A stretch of DNA of 48,830 nucleotides from a virus. The position numbers and the translations under genes are program-made. This document shows, one piece after another, positions 46,121 to 48,830 of this stretch (within the stretch, counting starts at the first letter, position 1; each line of letters begins with the position of its first letter). The stretch is taken from positions 1-48,830 of IMG/VR virus record IMGVR_UViG_3300044712_000339, one strand, 5' to 3'. The notes under the pieces were generated by a model. It had not been told where the DNA came from and did no database searches. It saw only the letters and a program-made list of their open reading frames with translations.

Positions 46121-46160
46121 AAATAAAAAGGCCACGCGAGTATGCGACCTCGCATGGCCT
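46121..46160 (-). terminator. Intrinsic terminator before the tRNA-like gene
   Basis: Minus-strand hairpin with arms GGCCATGCGAG and CTCGCGTGGCC (one G-U pair), loop of about 8 bases, and a TTTTTATTT tail. It sits between the small zinc-ribbon region and the tRNA/gpW genes, within the late operon. Confidence 0.85.
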
Positions 46161-46188
46161 TGTATTGCGCTGGTTTCGGCCGGGGTAA

Positions 46189-46299
46189 TTACTCCCGCCC
46201 GTCGTCTGCATCTCGAATCACTCTAGCAACTGCAAAACAAACTTCAATACTGATTCCCTGGTTGGCGCGTGGAATTGGTATGTATGCGAGTTTTCCTAT
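46189..46299 (-). CDS. Possible small protein without a standard start
   Basis: A coding-like frame (IGKLAYIPIPRANQGISIEVCFAVARVIRDADDGRE) that overlaps the zinc-ribbon stop and ends at 46189. No ATG, GTG or TTG is available near its beginning; initiation at ATA or ATC by translational coupling is a possibility. The residues after LAYIPIP look protein-like, and a 253-codon frame runs through here, but its upstream part is a shadow of the zinc-ribbon gene and the terminase gene end. Low confidence. Confidence 0.3.
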   Translation of the reverse strand: MGKLAYIPIPRANQGISIEVCFAVARVIRDADDGRE

Positions 46300-46475
46300 A
46301 AGACGCGAACGATTTCGACCACGGCCGCATTGAACTCGTGCTTGCCACAATGGCGGCAAACACATGATCGGTGCTTCTCGCCAGACTTCACCCACCACGT
46401 CCGAACAACTCGAAAATCTCGGCATCCGCAATGTGGGCACACCGGCCCCGTCGTGCCATCGCCACGCGCCTTCAT
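46296..46475 (-). CDS. Small zinc-ribbon protein near the terminase
   Basis: A 59-residue protein. VCPHCGCRDFRVVRTWWVKSGEKHRSCVCRHCGKHEF gives a CPxCGC...CxCxxC zinc ribbon like those of Ogr/Delta-type late activators and many small phage proteins. The second of two ATGs is chosen for spacing to GGAGG. It lies 20 bases after the terminase stop. Function as a transcription regulator is a possibility. Confidence 0.65.
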   Translation of the reverse strand: MKARGDGTTGPVCPHCGCRDFRVVRTWWVKSGEKHRSCVCRHCGKHEFNAAVVEIVRVL

Positions 46476-46507
46476 CTTCATTTCCTCCGCAGTGATTCGT
46501 GTCCGTG

Positions 46508-48607
46508 TCAAGATCGTCCCCTTGCTTTGGCGGCCAGTTCCACGGCTGAAATGCGACGCCGCTTTGCGGGCCGCTCCATCTCTGGTATCTGGCAACCGAG
46601 CATCGAGGCAGCGACCGCCGACCCGACAAGGCAATCCCACCAGTCGTTATTGACGACGCCCTTGGCCGCCTTCCATTCAGTGACGGTCCTGCCCTTGGCC
46701 GAAACGTCCACCGGCTCCTCTTCGCAAAGGTGGTCAAAAAACATGGCGTGGTCGGCAGGATCATCGCCGAAGATCGTCCATGCCCCCGCTGTGCCAATTG
46801 GCAACGCGAGGCGCGAGGCAGCCATAGACTTCCACCAGTTTGTGTCAACCGTGACCCAGATGTCGCCTTCCCTTGGCGGGCCAAGACGCCAGTGTTCGCC
46901 ACGCTTCGCGCCGTCCTGTTTGTAGCAGTCCATCGGAACCGAGGTGGCACCGAACCCGAACCCCTGTGCAGCGTGCAGAATCCGCCCGTGGTGCTTGTGG
47001 CGACGGCACCAGCCGCGAAGCAGCTTGTTCTTCTCGCCCCATTTGATGTCCACGAGAATCTTTTCGATCGTCATAGACCGGCCATCCTCACGCTGAAACG
47101 ATCGGACGATGAGCATTTCGACGAGCCGGTCGAGTGCCGCTATCAGATAGGCGTCTTGGCTCATGCCGGGATACATGCGGGCGAGGGGGCGCGGGACGTT
47201 TTCCTTGGTCACGTATTTGACGGGCTGCTCGGGCAGTAGGCCGTAGTCGATCGGCCCGCCGGCGAACGTGTCAGACCAGGCCGACACAACCCAGTGCAGC
47301 AGATCACCGCCAACGTCGATGTAGGCTGTCAGGTGTTCGCATTCCTTTGGAACGGTAGACCGTGGTACGCGGGACAGCTTTCCCTTCAGCACGTCCTTGG
47401 TAAGCCGTAGCGGGTGGTTTGCAGACTCGGACAGGTCCAGCGGGCTATTCTGGTACTCGGCGAAGAATGCCGCCTTGTCCCTGGCGTAGAGGTTCATGGC
47501 GTGCTGGATTGCTGACAATTCCTCCGGCAGCTTCCGTTCCTGCCATGATGCCTCTGCACCTTCGTCCAGCGTGTCGCGGTTGAGGGTGTAGTATTCGTTG
47601 GCCGGTCCGATGTCTGGCTCATCACGCCCCATGCAGTCGCGGTAAATCTCGAAATACCGCTCCCATGCCTCCATGTTGGTAGGCATGGACCGAAGCAACT
47701 GAGAGCGGATGCCACGCCAAAGCGGCGTTGTCTTGCGGTTCAATATCCGGTCGGCCATGTCGCCGGGGCGGATGACAGTACACGGCATGACGCCCGAGAT
47801 TGTCTTGCCCGGGCCGGCCATGCCGAGCACAGCGCCCGTCAGTAGCCCGTACCGCGTTTCGTTTTGGCTATCGCTCGCCGCCGATTCGTCGGTTTGCGGA
47901 TCGTCAATCAGGACCAGCGACGGCCGCACCTGCTGTCCCGTGTTGAGCGTGAACAAACTGCCGCGGATGCCCTCGCCCGTGAGCCCCGATGATCCGATGA
48001 CGACTCCCGACGTTGGGGCCATCTTGCCGCGGTATCGGAGATTGGACGGCTTGGGGACCGTCGGCAGCACAAGCCGATCCTTTTCCCATTTGATGCAGGT
48101 CGATTCGCCGCAACATAACTGGCCGGATTGGCGGTTGGCGATACCGTTGAGGGCAATCGCCGCCTGTGAAATCTCAGGGAAATCGGCTGCGTACTTTGAC
48201 AGGAAGCGCACCCACGTCTTGATGGCATCCAAACTGTCTTCGGCTTTGGCGGCCGTGGAACCGATCAGGAACGGGTACGGCGTCAGGGCATAGGAGGCGG
48301 CCCATAGAACGGCCATGCGGCACAGCGTAGTCTTGCCCGAGCCGCGTGGCATAGCGAACGCCTGAAGGAACCCGCCGCGAACGGACCGCTCGATTGCCGC
48401 GATCACGCGAAGATGATCGGCCGACCAATCAAGATAGAACGGCTCGGGGTTGTATGTCTCGCAGAACAGCCGTAGAGATTTTTTGCACTCGTTACGCCGC
48501 CGGACGTTGGCAATGTCGCGGATCGGCCCGATGTCCCGGCCTTTGGCGGCCTGCTCGGCCTGGCGTGCGGCGGCACGGTCTTTGTGCTGATCGTAGTTTC
48601 GAGCCAT
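46508..48607 (-). CDS. terL: Terminase large subunit
   Basis: A 699-residue packaging ATPase and nuclease of the GpA-like type. Walker A is MPRGSGKTT at 86-94, Walker B LVLIDDP at 231-237, and the C-terminal part (TAYIDVGGDLLHWVVSAW, then DIKWGEKNKLL and NDWWDCLVG) contains nuclease-like acidic sites. It cuts concatemers and pumps DNA into the prohead through the portal encoded three genes later. The ATG at 48607 follows a terminator-like hairpin and T run with no ribosome site; an upstream TTG at 48619 is the alternative. No small terminase gene was found. Confidence 0.93.
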   Translation of the reverse strand: MARNYDQHKDRAAARQAEQAAKGRDIGPIRDIANVRRRNECKKSLRLFCETYNPEPFYLDWSADHLRVIAAIERSVRGGFLQAFAMPRGSGKTTLCRMAVLWAASYALTPYPFLIGSTAAKAEDSLDAIKTWVRFLSKYAADFPEISQAAIALNGIANRQSGQLCCGESTCIKWEKDRLVLPTVPKPSNLRYRGKMAPTSGVVIGSSGLTGEGIRGSLFTLNTGQQVRPSLVLIDDPQTDESAASDSQNETRYGLLTGAVLGMAGPGKTISGVMPCTVIRPGDMADRILNRKTTPLWRGIRSQLLRSMPTNMEAWERYFEIYRDCMGRDEPDIGPANEYYTLNRDTLDEGAEASWQERKLPEELSAIQHAMNLYARDKAAFFAEYQNSPLDLSESANHPLRLTKDVLKGKLSRVPRSTVPKECEHLTAYIDVGGDLLHWVVSAWSDTFAGGPIDYGLLPEQPVKYVTKENVPRPLARMYPGMSQDAYLIAALDRLVEMLIVRSFQREDGRSMTIEKILVDIKWGEKNKLLRGWCRRHKHHGRILHAAQGFGFGATSVPMDCYKQDGAKRGEHWRLGPPREGDIWVTVDTNWWKSMAASRLALPIGTAGAWTIFGDDPADHAMFFDHLCEEEPVDVSAKGRTVTEWKAAKGVVNNDWWDCLVGSAVAASMLGCQIPEMERPAKRRRISAVELAAKARGRS

Positions 48608-48646
48608 GAAAAACGGCAACCCGATGATTCCGGCACCGGATTGCCG
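48608..48646 (-). terminator. Hairpin and T run directly before terL
   Basis: Minus-strand arms CGGCAATCCG and CGGGTTGCCG (loop 13 bases, one G-U pair) are followed by TTTTT and, after one base, by the terminase ATG. It has the form of an intrinsic terminator and leaves no room for a ribosome site. Confidence 0.75.
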
Positions 48647-48830
48647 CTATTGCACCTATCCCTCTGCCTGGCCGGGCGGTTGGGTGGTGGTTGGATTAAA
48701 ATGCGTCGGCTTCCTCGTCACCCATCGCCGTCTCGCGGGCGGCAAGGACATTACCGTCAGTCGTTTATTGGCGGCTCACTGACTGGCCAACGTGTTAAGT
48801 TGGGAAAGAAAGTTTGTCCCATATATCGAC
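48647..48830. other. Region upstream of the terminase
   Basis: 184 bases without a recognised gene. On the minus strand a short coding-like frame (TTDGNVLAARETAMGDEEADAF, closed by TAA at both ends) lacks a start codon. It could be the remnant of a small terminase or unrelated. No cos-like or terminal-repeat feature can be recognised. Confidence 0.4.

Noticed and set aside
46476-46950. Upstream part of the 253-codon frame ending at 46189
   Set aside because: It overlaps the terminase end and the zinc-ribbon gene in another register; the residues are shadow-like.
1-48830. Direct terminal repeats at the two window ends
   Set aside because: The first and last tens of bases do not match, so circularity cannot be shown from the sequence.

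Overview
The window reads as an essentially complete genome of a temperate tailed phage (siphovirus-like, Caudoviricetes), either free or integrated. The host is probably a planctomycete. That is inference from gene style: a prepilin-type protein with an N-terminal methylation motif, a DNRLRE-domain tail protein, a protease-capsid fusion and a glycine-rich capsid protein. No host gene or attachment junction is visible. The two window ends show no terminal repeat. On a circular map the last small tail-side gene (24-269) would precede the terminase.

Layout. Almost all genes are on the minus strand, read from high to low coordinates. (1) 48607-32945 is the late head and tail operon: large terminase, zinc ribbon, a tRNA-Met-like gene, gpW-like connector, lambda-type portal, protease/major capsid fusion, glycine-rich capsid protein, connectors, tail completion, tail tube, tail assembly chaperone with a -1 frameshift extension, tape measure and distal tail proteins. 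(2) 30206-32943 is a separate plus-strand module: small unknown proteins, an Xre-type regulator, a four-helix membrane protein and a type IV pilin-like protein. (3) 29653-30205 is a switch-like intergenic region with two operator dyads over a minus-strand promoter and a plus-strand promoter. (4) 28762-29652 is a tyrosine integrase closed by terminators. (5) 28609-10964 is the early region: repeat-rich small proteins, tRNA-like genes, CsrA, exonuclease plus annealing protein, replication initiator, DUF1064 nuclease, ASCH protein, SNF2-like helicase, an amino-DNA methyltransferase, a cytosine-C5 methyltransferase, and many very small genes coupled by ATGA or TGATG overlaps. (6) 10805-7805 is a block of exported or membrane proteins, including an SNase-like nuclease and a papain-like peptidase; it occupies the usual lysis-gene position. 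(7) 7802-24 encodes tail-tip adhesins: two beta-helix proteins, a linker protein, a DNRLRE protein and an SGNH hydrolase.

Most notable: an 870-base open frame overprinting the C5 methyltransferase and carrying its own W-x-T-P motifs; tRNA-like genes lacking a normal D arm and sharing a G55 T-loop; a 23-bp-spaced operator pair; a phage CsrA; a pilin-like cargo gene; a papain-like protease in the lysis region; and repeated gene-junction sequences that join small genes like cassettes.
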